A stretch of 64,000 nucleotides of DNA from Magicicada septendecula (GCA_034769895.1 CM068367.1:117846573-117910572); one strand, 5' to 3'; numbered from the stretch's first letter, positions 38,262 through 51,602 are shown. The notes: generated by a model not told the origin, from the sequence alone. Numbers and translations are program-made.

Positions 38262-39508
38262 CTGTACCGTTACGTACTTTTACACGCATATTATATACAT
38301 AAATATGTAAAAGTAAACAATATGTACTTATTGTACTTACCGCATGTTGATAATACTTTCGTAGATTAACGCTACCACACATATCTGTTTTATACGTAAG
38401 GTCCAAGATTCGTTAAGTGAAAGTGCAGAAACATTAAGGTTGTACGAAATAACAAAACTGATTACAATTGCCAGGTGTAATAAACTCTGTTTTAATTGCT
38501 ACTTCATTTGCATAATTAATTTTCACAAATACAAATGGCGGTTTATATCGTACTTACAACATGGCGGCCAGTTAAATTCCGCTCCTTAGTAATAACTTAC
38601 ATTTACCATAATTTTTTCTCCTTACTTCTGTTACATCAAACAAGAATATTTTATACTGCAGTAATTAATTTTTTTCTCTAATATTATCATTGAAAGGTGA
38701 AATTGAACACAAACCAACGCCTATGTTAATTAACACGGCCGCCCTGTTTTCTCCCAATTTCACTCACTCTCTCTCTCTCTCTCTCTCACACACATCTTTG
38801 ACAATTTTGATTTATTAAATTTTCTGTTCACATTATTTCGAGCTCGATTACTGGTAAAGAAAGGAAAGGTAGTATTTAAATGTGCACTTTCCTGAAATGT
38901 TGAGGTTTCTGTGTTGTTCAGATGTTGGCCATGTCTCGCCCGGTGTTCGGCGTATTTTTGGTTCTAGTCGTCTAACTTGTTGACACTGATTTTACATTGT
39001 TACATAGTTAATTAGTAGAATTATATTTTGTTTACTTTGCCATTTTAAACTACTGACAAAACACTATTACTGGCCTATTTGGGACCAGTACACTCTAATA
39101 CGTATTCACTGCATGACGACTTGTAGTTGACTGGGGCGGATGCAAAGCACATATTTTGCGTATGTCTTAGCGCATCCACGTCATTGTCTTTTGTTTCATA
39201 TCGGCTCACGCCCTGTTGTCATGTCATTGTTTGTTAAGTCATCACTGATTTTAATGACGTCCCGTCTTCTGGACCAATGAGAGTGGCTAGTTACAATCTG
39301 TTTCCACTTGGATGGCCATTTTGTATGCTCGTCTCCGCACGTCTGCTCCTGACCTTAGAATCGTTTTGATCTGTTAAAATCTGCGTCGTTGTCTCTTTAC
39401 AAAAGGAAATCGTTCTCTCCATGTATGTGTGTGTGTAATACAATAAAATACGATAATTTGTTACCACTCATACCATAATTCTGACATCAAGATTTTCGTA
39501 CTGTCACA
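38262..39508 (-). repeat. E-in 5' LTR (long form)
   Basis: 1247 bp. On the minus strand it starts TGTGACAGTACGAAAA and ends GTAACGGTACA, with ATGCGGTAAGTAC (splice-donor-like) about 80 bp before the end. (CT)n at 38766-38786. Confidence 0.93.
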
Positions 39509-40640
39509 ATATCTCTAATATAGAACCAAAACACAAATACATTATGGCAAACAATCTATCTATTCAAAATTCATTGATCAGTTTTCCTGATACTAATACT
39601 TCTCCAAAGCGAAATCATAATTATCTTTTATGCTCAATACCAATATCAACATCGTATACTTAATATTTAATATTCATTTAACGTTACTACCCCCTGTAAT
39701 AACCACCTTCCACACACACTATGATCCTACAACATAATAAAACATTACCCTTGAACATTAACATTGTTACATTTACATTAAACAATTCATATTTAAAATA
39801 AGTTGTATAAAATTGATAAACATTATAACTTGAACTTTCTCTTAACTCTTTCATATAAACCTTTAATTTATTTAACATATATCATACCATTATTCTCCAA
39901 AAAAGTTTAAATTTATTATTAACCTTCATGTTACATACCTTTCATTTGTTATTACCTTTCTACTACGAATTTTCTTTTTAACATTTTCCTCTTTAATTAG
40001 TTTGGGTGACTCTCAGTTATTTACAATGATTTGATTTATACGGGCATTAATATCTATACCTTACTCCCTTCTTCCTACTAACAGCTACTAACAGATTTGC
40101 ATAGGGTGACACCAATCTCTCAATAATAACCCCCTTCAGCACTAATTCCACTTATACCATTCTCCTCTTTTATAATCAAATATCTAATACCCTCTTTGTA
40201 ACTAGGATGTGTGTTCCCGACCTTGGCAGTTCCATTCATCATCTTTTGCCCTTCCCAATAATCTCAGCAATCACTCCTCGACCCTTCGTACTGTACCTGC
40301 CCAACGACGCAGATTGATCACTCCTTACCACCTCACCCTCATCTACAAAATATCACCATCAACATTATATATTTACCCTCTACATTACTCACCTTCTCTA
40401 CATATATGCACTACCACTACTGTGTCCCTATTACTACCCTGTTTCTGTAATACTTCTATTCTACAATTCTTATTTTACCTAACCTCCCATTAGAGTTACC
40501 TTTGATTGACTCAATATGCCTTATTTAAATAATCATTATTATCCAAACTCTATCTTTTTTCACCTTAATATGATCTTTGACAATTACCCTAGAAAATTCA
40601 TCACTTACCTCTTAATAACAATGTAACTCCATATCCAAAT
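39509..40640 (-). other. E-out internal noncoding sequence between E-in and the LINE
   Basis: Similar to E-in's 3' noncoding part (ATGGCAAACAA near 39543 and 31518; CACACACTATGA near 39714 and 31645). No gene. Confidence 0.55.
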
Positions 40641-43000
40641 ATTATTATTTTATTAACTCCTAAAGGCAATGCCTTGTCGCTGTAGCCACGTCACTCTATC
40701 CCTTGCGATATTCTCCATTTCTTTATAGGACCCACTATTCATGACACTCATTGTGCTGCGGAAGTATGCAGTTCTTGGTCTTCCTTTGGGCTTCTTCCCC
40801 ACTACTTTGCCCTCAAAGATGTTAGTTAAAAAAGCACTATGTCTGATCACATGCCCTGTCAACTTAATCTTCCTCACCTCTATACTCCTAAGCAGTGTTC
40901 TATTCTCATTTATTTCCTCTAAGATCTGTTCATTCGTCTTCCTATCTGTCCAACTAGTTTTTGTCATTCTCCACCAAATCCACATCTCCATTGCCTGAAG
41001 TCTGTCACTCTCCACCTTCCCTAATGTCCACGATTCATACCCGTAAGTTAAAACACTCCATACAAATACCTTAACAAACTTTTTCCTTGTTTCAATACTA
41101 ATATGGTTGCTTGTTAATAAGTTCCTTTTGCTCTGGAATGCTTGTTTTGCCAGAGCTACTCTCCTCTTAATCTCTGCCAGACACTTATTCCCACTTGTAA
41201 CTATGCTACCCAGGTAATAAAATTCAGTAACGTGCTCCAATATTGTGTTGTTCAACATAATGGTTGATTTAATGTCTTCTCTTTTTTTACTCACAACCAT
41301 TATTTTAGTTTTCTTAACATTTATCCTCAATCTCCAAGCGTGAAGAATCTTGTTAAACGTACCTAACATTCGGGTCATATCCTTTTCTGAGTCAGCCATC
41401 AGTACAATATCATCTGCGAAGCGAATACTGTGTATCTGTTCCCCATTTATTTTAATTCCCCTAGAACTCCTTTTCATCTGAGTTACATCTTCTATAAACA
41501 AATTAAACAAGTATGGTGACAGTGGGCAACCTTGTCTTACCTCTCTTCTTATTATTGCTCCTTTTTACATCCATTTATGTCTATTACAGTACTTTGCAAC
41601 CTATAAATATTGAAGATTACCCTTCTAACTTTCCAGTCAAGTCCTGACTTCCTCATAGTTTGAAACAACAGCTTCCAATCAACATTGTCGAACGCCTTCT
41701 CGAGATCCACAAATACTAAATAGGTTTTCCTATTCACTTCAATTCTCCTCTCCAAGATCTGCCGCAGAGCCAAGATTGCTGGTTCCTCTACCTGCTCTAA
41801 ATCCAAACTGATCCTCCTCCAAAGTGTGATCAATCTTTCCTTCCAGTCTGTTCTTCACTATGTTCAGCAAAATCTTAGCAGCATGAGATATTAAGGCTAT
41901 CGTCCTATAATTAGCACAGTCGTCTACTTTACCTTTCTTTGGTATTGTGATTGTTCTACTTTTAATGAAATCAACTGGCAATACTCCCTCTTCGTAGCAC
42001 CCAGTAATTATTCAAAATAGCTGGTCTTTCATTCTCTCCCCTACATTTTTCAAAAGCTCTGCTGGTAGACTGTCAGGCCCTGTTGCTTTTTTCATACTCA
42101 GACCTTTAAGGGCATAATCAAATTCTACCCTGCTAATTGGCGGTCCTACCCTATCTCTATCTACAGCATTCCTGCGTGACTACAACAGCTTCCCCGGCAT
42201 ATAGTTCCTCTATATACTCCTTCCAACGCTCGGTGACCTTATCATTTTCGAAAAGTATTTTACCATTTTTATCCTTAACAACATTACTTCGAGTCTTATG
42301 CTTCAACTGTAACGATTTTATCCTTAAATATGCCTTATCACATTTTCCTCTACTGAAATCATCTTCTATTTCAAGACTTAGTTGTTTCATCCAATTTTCT
42401 TTTTCAATGCAACACATAGAGGTAATCTGATTTTTTATTCTCTTGTACTCCTGATAATCCTTATTTCTCAGCTTATTACGCCTCCTTATTAGATCCAACA
42501 TTTCCTGTGTCATCCACGGTTTCTGTGGTTCTAACTTTCTCTTCCCTAGAACACGCTGTGCTGTTGCAATTATTCCATCTCTTACTTCCTCCCAACTTGG
42601 CCTTCCTTCCATCAACATGTCTGTCTCCTCTTCCAATTCTTTTACTATTTTGTCATCGGTCAGTTTTTCTAAGCACCAGTTCTTTTGTTTAGATTTCCTG
42701 ATTTTCCTAAATTTAATATTGCACTTGGCCATAATGGGAATATAGTCACTATCTATATCCATACCAGGATATGAATGACTAGATTTGACTTGGTTCTTAT
42801 ATCTTTGTCTGACTAGAATATAATCGATCTGATGCCTCCTAACATCCCCCGGTGCTTTCCAAGTATATCGTCGTCTTTTGGGGACTTCGAAACGTGTTTG
42901 TGACGATCATCTCATACTGCTCACAAAACTCAAGTAACCTTTCCCCTCGTGCATTGATGTTCCCCAAACCAAACTTCCCGGCACATTTTTGACGACTGAT
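40640..43000 (-). mobile_element. 5'-truncated RTE-like LINE inserted in E-out
   Basis: Minus-strand non-LTR retrotransposon. It begins inside the endonuclease (KFGLGNINARGERLLEFCEQ and HQIDYILVRQRYKNQ, 42990-42770) and ends near 40640 with a short A/T-rich tail. The endonuclease and RT style resembles RTE/BovB-like LINEs, but the clade is my inference. It is 5'-truncated as is usual for LINEs and lies within the E-out body. Confidence 0.8.
40653..42762 (-). pseudogene. LINE reverse transcriptase (broken)
   Basis: In order on the minus strand: 42762-42157, linker and start of RT (KPWMTQEMLDLIRRRNKL, VTERWKEYIEELY); 41981-41739, RT fingers (SRTITIPKKGKVDDCANYRT, FGFRAGRGT); 41833-41552, palm (YLVFVDLEKAFDNVDW); 41510-40653, IRFADDIVLMADSEKDM with the catalytic FADD, then the C-terminus (LTYGYESWTLGK, GHVIRHSAFLTNIFEGKVV, KPKGRPRTAYF). 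At least three frame breaks make it inactive, though the catalytic Asp pair is kept. Confidence 0.88.
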
Positions 43001-43432
43001 CCAAACATATTATATGTTTAATCATTTACTACTCTTTATAGCATCTAAATTTCAGAAAATCATTTAACTTCATTATCAAATCTCTTTTATACACCATTAA
43101 TTAATTAATCTTCAATTATTTGATTCAAACAATTTAAAATATCACAATTATTTTAGTTACCTTAAACTTCACAATTATTCTCATTACCTTTATTTAGTCC
43201 AAAAAAAATGTTATAACTATTATTCAATCAATTCCTATTATCTACATGGTTTACATAAAAATACATATAATACACAACATAATGTAATACACAAATACCT
43301 TGACATTAACACACAAAAGAATATACAATCCAACTTATTATTTGTTATCATTGACCATAAATCACTCCATAAGACAATCCATTTCAAAACCACACTGTTC
43401 ACATAATTAAATGTTCATAAACAATAAAACAC
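43001..43432 (-). other. E-out internal noncoding sequence
   Basis: AT-rich sequence after the E-out ORF stop. No gene. Confidence 0.55.
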
Positions 43433-43620
43433 TTATCCACCATCATCAAATAAAAATCTAATCTTAGGTCTACACACATTATTTTTTATTGAATATGTTA
43501 TATTATTACTATCAATATAGTACTTATCTAATTCTTCATATATTTCCACAATACTATTTGAATTAAAATGCTTATTCCATATTACTATCTCGTATAATTT
43601 GTCACGATCGAGTATGATCA
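43433..43620 (-). pseudogene. E-out unknown-domain ORF, C-terminal piece
   Basis: Continues the E-out ORF after the E3 insertion. It contains DRDKLYEIVIWNKHFNSNSI and ends CRPKIRFLFDDGG. It aligns with the end of the E3 ORF (DKVYEIIKGNNPINY...CYKYVRLIYDDAG), the evidence for a shared C-terminal domain. No known fold was recognised. Confidence 0.7.
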
Positions 43621-44847
43621 TGTAATGGGACAATTCTGAAGGGTATAGATATATTATTTCATTTAATAATTATTTGAGGGCAGTCTATTTGGGCACCTTT
43701 TATGGCCACTAAGACCTGAGTTGTATAACACCCGGTATTCACATCGTGCCAGGCGGAGGCTGATACACAAAACGATAACATTGGAATGCGGCTGTAAGTG
43801 TGCGCCCGTGTGCCGTTGTCAATAATCTTGAACCCAAAGTGTTGGCGGAAATTACCACCACGTGGCTCATTAAACCGGCCACGTGAGTGGATCAACCAAT
43901 CGGAGAGCGAGCTGGCGGAAATGAACATTACCGACGCTTAGGCAGCAACACACAGTCGCCACAGAACTCTAGACCACGCGTGGTTACTAATAACATCGCT
44001 CGAGCAAATTTTGGGTCGGCCGACCAGAAAACTGTGTATCTAAATGTAGAAATAATGTGAATCAGTGAAATCAACAGTTATATAAAATTTAGTAACGACT
44101 CTCGGAACATTTACGTAAACTGTGGTGGACGATGTGCGACGGAACCAGCAAACACGTGCCGTAAGAATACAACATAAATTACATTTGGCCTACATCTAGA
44201 ATCAAATTTTATTTTACTGGAAAATTTTAATCAATTATAATGGGAGTGGGAAGATGAAATGTAATAAGGGGACAAGTATGAGTGTTGCGTGTGAGCAAAC
44301 TGGGTCGTCTTAAAAAATAGAATTAAGTTAGTTGAAGTTTTCTTTGTTTTTTTTTCAATTTATGTTTTGGTACTAGAAGGAGGTAATACACCATATTATT
44401 ATTTTGCATTTTTCATGATTAAAATGTAGTATTTGTCCAACAAACTAAAATATAGACTGCTTAGTTGGAGTAATCAATATAGTTTTCACAGAATGTTTTA
44501 AAGTACAACATTAAGCAAATAGTTTGATGAACTGTTAAAAGTTATAAACAGAGAAGAAACTAATTTTACAATATGAATTTTAATAAAATGAATCAGTAGC
44601 GTAACCATGTGTTAAGTTAATTATTACGCCACATTAACATCACCTATCCCGTATAGAAAATTTCGCCTAACGAACCTGGCAAATAAGTAAAAGTGTTTCA
44701 AGGTTTTGATATTAAACCACAAAATATTGTCGCAACCTATAAATAATTTGGAATCTTCTGTGTTGGGTAAGTCAGGGTGGCGTATAAGTGTGAGGTAAGT
44801 AGAAGTAACGTGGTGAAAATTGGTAAGTAAGAGAATAGAACGTAACA
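43621..44847 (+). repeat. E3 5' LTR
   Basis: 1227 bp, TGTAATGGGACAATTC...GAACGTAACA. Three GGTAAGT sites lie in its last 85 bp. The central block GGGTCGGCCGACC is shared with the E5 LTR near 61157. Confidence 0.93.
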
Positions 44848-45100
44848 AATGGCGATCCCTGCCAGTATAACTCAAATGAATTAATTCATTATGGGTTTAG
44901 GCCTGATTTGAAGTACGAAATAGGTGGTGATAGTAGGCGGTTTTTTTGTAATAGAAAAATTACGAAATGTGTGAATAGAGGTTAAGACGTAAAATACGGT
45001 TAAAGAGTTAAGTTATGAGATTTTGTTTAGACAATAACTAAGTTATATAATAGCTAATAACTAAGTTATATATAATAAAGAATAATTAAATTTATAAAAA

Positions 45101-46502
45101 ATGGAAAATACAGAGAACGAAGTCAGTTTGTCTGACTCAACTGTTATAAGTGAATCAGAAATTCAGTTAGAAACTCCTATAGTAAATCAAGAAAGCTGGA
45201 CAGAATCAGCTGTTACGGACGAGGCGAGAGTTCATTCAACTCCTGTCTCGGCTAGAGAATGTAATAAAACTGAGGATTGGTTGCGTGAGATAATGGGGGA
45301 AATTAAACTGATGTCTAGTGATAACAATAAGAAATTTGATGCATTAAATGATCGTTTTGACACTAAATTTAATGAACAGAATAACAAATTCAATGAATTA
45401 AATCAACGTCTTGATAATAATGACAAAAAATTTGATAAGTTGAGTAGTCAAATACATGAACAGAAAGTAAAATGTGAAAACAATTTTAGTGAATTAAAAA
45501 AACCACATTAATGAAATTAATAAGCATTTAGAAAATACCAATGAAATATTTGAAACTAACTTTAACAAATTGAAGCAGAGTGTTGAGAGGGTGGTAGAGT
45601 CAATAGAGAAACAGATTAAAAATAAGGTAAATCAGATAATTAATAACAAGGTGAGTAATAACGATAGTTATAATAAAAAGTCAACAAGTGATAACAATGA
45701 TGTTGAAAATGATAATGTAATTGAAAATGTGGTATCAAAGAGTGATGATATAGAAATAGTTAATGAGATAGTTAGTGAGAGTGAGAGAGTAATGGGTTGT
45801 AAAGGGGTAGAAACAAAGGTGAGTCAGTTAGAGAGAGAGTGTGATGAAAGGTTAGATGGGCAAAGGGCAAGTTTTCCCCAAGTTTATGGTGAAACAGAGG
45901 TTTCACAAGTGTTGTATGAGGACAGAGTTTCCTCCAGTAGTTGTGTGGAAGACGAGGTGTCTTCAAATGGTCCCTTTATTTTTTGTGATGGTCTTGGAAG
46001 TGCCAAGACATATAGTAAGTTTGTTGTGCCCTTTGCATGGAATGAGTTGGTTCAGGGGGGTAGTGACAGGTGTTGTGATGATGAGAGATGATTTGAGAGA
46101 GAGTTGTGTGCAGATAGGGAGATAGAATTATATCAGTTAAAGAGAAATTATAAAGAGTTGATAGAGAGTTTAGGATGGGAGAAAATAAATAATATGAAAT
46201 ACTTACCTTGTAAAATAGAGACGGATGATTATTGTGATGCTGTGATGAATGTAGTGGAGGAATATAATGATAAAAGAACTTACCTTATGCTAGCTAAAAG
46301 TACTGATGGAGACTGGACAAAAATAACTAATGCAGACAAGGTTTATGAAATAATAAAAGGGAATAATCCTATAAATTATAAGGGTATAATGAATGACATA
46401 GATTTAATGGGTTATTACAGTAATAATAAGAATGTGATGTGTGCCGATAAAAATTATTTGTGTTACAAATATGTAAGACTAATATATGATGACGCTGGGT
46501 AA
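45101..46502 (+). pseudogene. E3 coiled-coil and unknown-domain ORF (three pieces)
   Basis: Starts MENTENEVSLSDSTVISESE, 250 bp after the LTR. Residues 75-136 form a coiled coil (KFDALNDRFDTKFNEQNNKF). An indel in the A7 run near 45505 shifts the frame; the second piece continues the coiled coil (INKHLENTNEIFETNFNKLK) and then an acidic, Ser-rich linker, to a TGA at 46089. The same frame then goes on with FERELCADREIELYQLKRNY to the stop after LIYDDAG (46500). The last 130 residues align with E-out (REIELYQLKRNYKELIESLG with RKIELFKVDRNDKELVERVG). Function unknown; a role in packaging or as a Gag-like protein is only a guess. Confidence 0.8.
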
Positions 46503-49163
46503 AATAAAAAATAAGTGAATGGACATTTTAAATATTTTAGTTTATGGTTGTGACATTGCTAACTTAGGAGATGAGGTGTGGTAAATAGAAAAATGATGAT
46601 GAAGAATTGTAAATAAATTTATAGTGAAATTAATTGTGTTTGTATGGTAAAATGTATTTAATGTAAACAATGTGTGTATGCGGTAGAAATTGATGTAATA
46701 ATAATAATAATAATAATATTTTGGCAGACTAAATAAATAACAAGAATAATTATGAAGGTAATAAATGAATTATAATTGTTTTGGAGTAAGGTAATTAAAA
46801 TATGTTGTGTTTTTAATAATTGATGGAATTAAAATAATTTGAGATGTTTAAATATTTTTGATTGATTTAAAATGTTATATAAGGAGATTTTGCTGATGAA
46901 TTTAAATGATTTTAGGAGATTAAACTTGATAATAAATAAGAAATAAATAAATGTGAAATGTGTTTAGTTTGTGGAGTAACATGGTTGTTAAAATGTTTCA
47001 GAAGATATATGGAGTTGTGTACATGATTTGGTGGGTAACAAATGTTTATATTTTGTGTCTATGACAATATGTGAGTGATGTAATGTAAGTATGAATTTTA
47101 TAATGTAATTTAAGAAAAGTGAAATGTTTGATGTTTAAAGGTTAAGAATGTAGACGAATCCAAAAGATGTTAAACATGAAAAATTAATTAATAAATAACC
47201 AAACATATAAGAGTTGACCATCCGTGAATTGTAGTAACGGTGTCAGTATGAGCCTTATATGTCTTTTGGTAGTTTCCCCACATTTCGGGCGGTCACGGCT
47301 TCACCGAACCCTGACCGTGGAATTATGTAAGTAGATTCTAAATTGGTGAACATAGAAATTGACAGGGGGGTAACACAGGGGAAACTACATAACTATGGAA
47401 CAGCAGCTATCGTCGAAGGTGGCGGTGGTGCCGTTTTAAGGGTGTGTGAATCATTTTAGTAGGATTACTGGTGTCCTCGGACATCAGTAATGCCGAATTT
47501 TATATAACGCTGAACCAAGAACGGTATAGGCAGCGTCTATACCATATATATGTAAACTTCAGTTCTTGGGGATGCAAATGGATGCCACAGTCCAACACCA
47601 GGAAACAATAGTGTGTGTGGAAAAGGAGCTGGCCGTTACAAGCCAGGGGCACAGATAACGCATCTGTGCATAAGGCAAACGCTCGATCCGGTTTACCCAG
47701 CGGGTGGTTACCTAATTGTAACTAGGTATAAAGGGGGGACTTTAAGAGATTGATGTAGTAGGAGGGTAGCTGAAAATTCAGTGAGAGGGTGACAACCTCT
47801 GTAAACAGCGGGCGGTCAATTTATACGGGTCTATAGAGAGAGTTGGGGGTTGACAACCCAGAGAGCTGTTCAGTAACTGTTGCTATAACTATGACTCAAT
47901 GATTAGTGATGTACTTCACGCATGAGAGCAAACAATTTTAAGTGATAGAGTCAATTATAATGTTTTATTTTGATTCCAAAAATACTATTGTAATAGATAG
48001 GCTGTTTAGAAGTAGGTGTTTTAAATGTGTTATGCTCTGTGTAATAATTTTATAAAGGACTTTACTGATTCCGGACAGACTATATCAAGTGTAGAAGATG
48101 TTTATCAGATTTTGTTTATTATGTTTTATTGTGTCATCATTGTTATTATATTAGATGGTAAGAATTATGAACCAATGTTATTTTTTTTTTTATATATAAT
48201 TTTGTATGGTATATATAGGGTAAGGTCATTCACCTGACCCAGAGAGATCAGCTGATGGTTGATGTTAAAGACAGGATAGGTTTCTAGTAAATGATTTATG
48301 AAATTTTTGTTATTTAAGTAAATTAAATAATGTTATTTTTTTTATATGGATAAAAGGAATATTTTGGAAAATTAAAATTTGTTTAAAAAAAAATTTAATT
48401 TTCTATTTTTTTGTATGAAAGAACGTTATGGTAAATTATAATGTTCCTTATAAGTAGGGAAGGTGGTAGCTGATTTCGGATAGGTATTTTATGTTCTCTT
48501 TTATATTTAAGTGCATTTATTTTGAATTCTGAATTAATAGTAGAATTAAGTTGGGTATTTTTGTGTGGTTATTAGGATTGTTAGTAAATAAATAAGAAGA
48601 GTTATGAATCCAATTAAAGGATTTTTAAATTTTTGAAAGTAAATGTAATGAAAGGATCAGATTAATGGATCTTTAATAATGAACTTAGCTAAATTCCTCT
48701 AGGCAAACAAAAATTTAAATGATTTCAATTTGATTTGTTTAGTTTATTTTGGCTGTGAACTTGATTGGATTTAAGTAAATTGAGAGAAAAAATGAAATGT
48801 GAAAGATACCTTTTATGAATTTTAAATAAGGAGTTTGTTTTTAATACAATAATGAGTATGTGTACGCACCCAGTACGTGCTAAAGGCAACCCAGTATGCA
48901 TGTAAGGGGGAACAATCGGTTGAGGATCTGGTATGGTATAAGGCCAGGGTTTTGATCTTGGGGTGGAATGTTAGAAGGTTAGGTGTACTATGGTGAGTAT
49001 CTGTCCGATTTTATGGTGTTGGGATCTCAAACAGAGAAGTCCAGTAATCTCATACAGGTGCAGCCATGGTCGCCAAGAAAGGGGGTAGTTTACCCATGAT
49101 GTGTTTAGAAATTAACGGGGGGTTGTTGGCACCATATCCTCACTGATCCTCTTAGGGGTTTAG
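46503..49163 (+). other. E3 3' noncoding region
   Basis: 2.7 kb without a sustained frame. Conserved blocks shared with E-in and E-out occur at 47270-47320 (stem-loop), 47385-47430 and 48970-49200. A 70-codon frame at 48025-48237 has no support. Confidence 0.6.
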
Positions 49164-49203
49164 CAATGAGAGTTCTTCTGTTTCAGTAGAAGACCTCTCA
49201 TTG
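49164..49203 (+). promoter_or_regulatory. E3 hairpin next to the polypurine tract
   Basis: CAATGAGAG-TT-CTTCT, loop, AGAAG-AC-CTCTCATTG, followed by GCGGGGGGGG and the LTR. The upper stem differs from E-out/E-in on both sides yet still pairs. Confidence 0.8.
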
Positions 49204-49218
49204 GCGGGGGGGGTGTCT

Positions 49219-50452
49219 TGTAATGGGACAATTCTGAAGGGTATAGATATTTTATTTCATTTAATAATTATTTGAGGCCAGTCTATTTGGGCACCTTTTA
49301 TGCCCACTAAGACCTGAGTGTGTAACACCCGGTATTCACATCGTGCCAGGCGGAGGCTGATACGCAAAATGATAACATTGGAATGCGGCTGTAAGTGTGC
49401 GCCCATGTGCCGTTGTCAATAATCTTGAACCCAAAGTGTTGGCAGAAATTACCACCACGTGGCTCATTAAACCGGCCACATGAGTGGATCAACCAATTGG
49501 AGAGCGAGCTGGCGGAAATGAACATTACCGACGCTTAGGCAGCAACACACAGTCGCCATAGAACTCTAGACCACGCGTGGTTACTAATAACATCGCTCGA
49601 GCAAATTTTGGGTCGGCCGACCAGAACACTGTGTATCTAAATGTAGAAGTAATGTGAATCAGTGAAATCAACAGTTATGTAAAATTTAGTAACGACTCTC
49701 GGAACATTTACGTAAACTATGGTGGACGATGTGCGACGGAACCAGCAAACACGTGCCGTAAGAATACAACATAAATTAACATTTGGCCTACATCTAGAAT
49801 CAAATTTTATTTTACTGGAAAATTTTAATCAATTATAATGGGAGTGGGAAGATGAAATGTAATAAGGGGACAAGTATGAGTGTTGCGTGTGAGCAAACTG
49901 AGTCGTCTTAAAAAATAGAATTAAGTTAGTTGAAGTTTCCTTTGTTTTTTTCAATTTATGTTTTGGTACTAGAAGGAGGTAATACACCATATTATTATTT
50001 TGCAGTTTTCATGATTAAAGTGTAGTATTTGTCCAACAAACTAAAATGTAGACTGCTTAGTTGGAGTAATCAATATAGTTTTCACAGAATATTTTAAAGT
50101 ACAACATTAAGCAAAGAGTTTGATGAACTGTTAAAAGTTATAAACAGAGAAGAAACTAATTTTACAATATGAATTTTAATAAAATGAATCAGTAGCATAA
50201 CCATGTGTTAAGTTAATTATTACGTTATTAAGTTATAATTAACATCACCTATCCCGTATAGAAAATTTCGCCTAACGAACCTGGCAAATAAGTAAAAGTG
50301 TTTCAAGGTTTCGATATTAAACCACAAAATATCGTCGCGACCTATAAATAATTTGGAATCTTCTGTGTTGGGTAAGTCAGGGTGGCATATAAGTGTGAGG
50401 TAAGTAGAAGTAACGTGGTGAAAATTGGTAAGTAAGAGAATAGAACGTAACA
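49219..50452 (+). repeat. E3 3' LTR
   Basis: 1234 bp, about 99 percent like the 5' LTR by eye. Same GGTAAGT cluster near its end. Confidence 0.93.
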
Positions 50453-50456
50453 ATCA

Positions 50457-51602
50457 TGTCGCCTTTGGGATAGTCTGTTACAGTCAGGTAAGTTATAAAG
50501 TCATCTTTATCAACATCATCTCCCACTGCTGCTATATCAGCTTCAACCCAAGGTAAGTACTTCCTATAATTATCCATCATCTCTACACCTACCCTTTCTA
50601 CCAATTCTTTATCATTTCTATCCACTTTAAATAACTCTATCTTCCTATCACCATACCTCTCTTTCTGAAAATATCTCTCACCATAACACCAAGTCACACC
50701 TCTCTCTTAATATATACAGGGGGTACTACAACTTTATTATTGCACCACCTATCAGATGCACAAAAATTCAAGGGATAACTATTTGCAGACCATATGTCTC
50801 CCAAATATACTCGTGAAGCCTTTTCTTCACCCCCAACTACAACATCACGGGAAAAATTTACCCCCTGCAACCCCTCTACCTGTATACTCTCTCTCCACTT
50901 TCTCTCTGACTCATCAACACACACTAACGTTCCATTATTACATTCTACTCCCTCTAAAGTTTCATCAGTATTTTCTATATTCACACCATTATCCTCTAAC
51001 ACCATATTTTTACTTATATTGTCATAATTCTCACCCCTACTTACCTTATCGTCCTTATATACGTTTAATTTATCTGTTTCTCTACTATTCTCTACCCCCA
51101 TTTTAATCTCATAATTGTCATCTGCTTCCTTCTTTGTAAAGTTATCAATTATGTTATTTACTCTGTTTATTTGTCTATCAAACACCTCGCTAACTGATGC
51201 TACTATTTTTTCTTTCATATTTTCATAATGTGTATTTATTTCTTTAATCTGTTTATCGAAATTAAAGTTTTGTCTCTTAATTTCGTTTTTTACTTCATTA
51301 AACTTCTCATCAACTTTGTCAAACTTTTCATCAAACTTTACACTCTGTTCATCGAATTTCTCATCAAGTTTATTAAATTTCTCATCAAACTTTACACTCT
51401 GTGCATTAAATTTCTCATCAAATTTATTAAACTTCTCATCAAATTTGGTATTTAAGTTACTGTTTTGAGCTTTCATCAACTGGAATAAATCGTCTAACGA
51501 CACCTTACTAATTGTAGCTGTTGACTTCGCATTCACTCCACTCATGATCATTGATTCTGTTTCTGTGTCAGTTAAGCTGACGTATTCATCATTGTCTGCC
51601 AT
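50457..51602 (-). pseudogene. E-out coiled-coil ORF, N-terminal part
   Basis: Starts MADNDEYVSLTDTETES at 51602, about 180 bp after the primer-binding site. Residues 45-105 are a near-perfect repeat of KFDEKFN-type units forming a coiled coil; then EIKRQNFNFDKQIKEI, an acidic linker, and a stop at 50694. A -1 frame carries on as WCYGERYFQKERYGDRKIEL to the E3 insertion point. The match with E3 across this break (CCDDER-stop-FERELCADREIEL) shows where the frames belong together. Confidence 0.78.

Larger units (their letters stand above)
43621..50452 (+). mobile_element. E3: LTR retrotransposon without pol, nested in E-out
   Basis: 6832 bp; LTRs 43621-44847 and 49219-50452; target duplication ATCA (43617-43620 and 50453-50456). 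Primer-binding site TGGCGATCCCTGCCAG starts at 44850, two bases after the LTR. Polypurine tract GGGGGGGG just before the 3' LTR. It encodes one broken ORF homologous to that of E-out, and no capsid, protease, RT or integrase. Opposite orientation to its host. Confidence 0.9.

Noticed and set aside
48025-48237. 70-codon hydrophobic frame, possible envelope remnant in E3
   Set aside because: AT-rich noncoding region; no signal peptide-cleavage-fusion pattern or homology.
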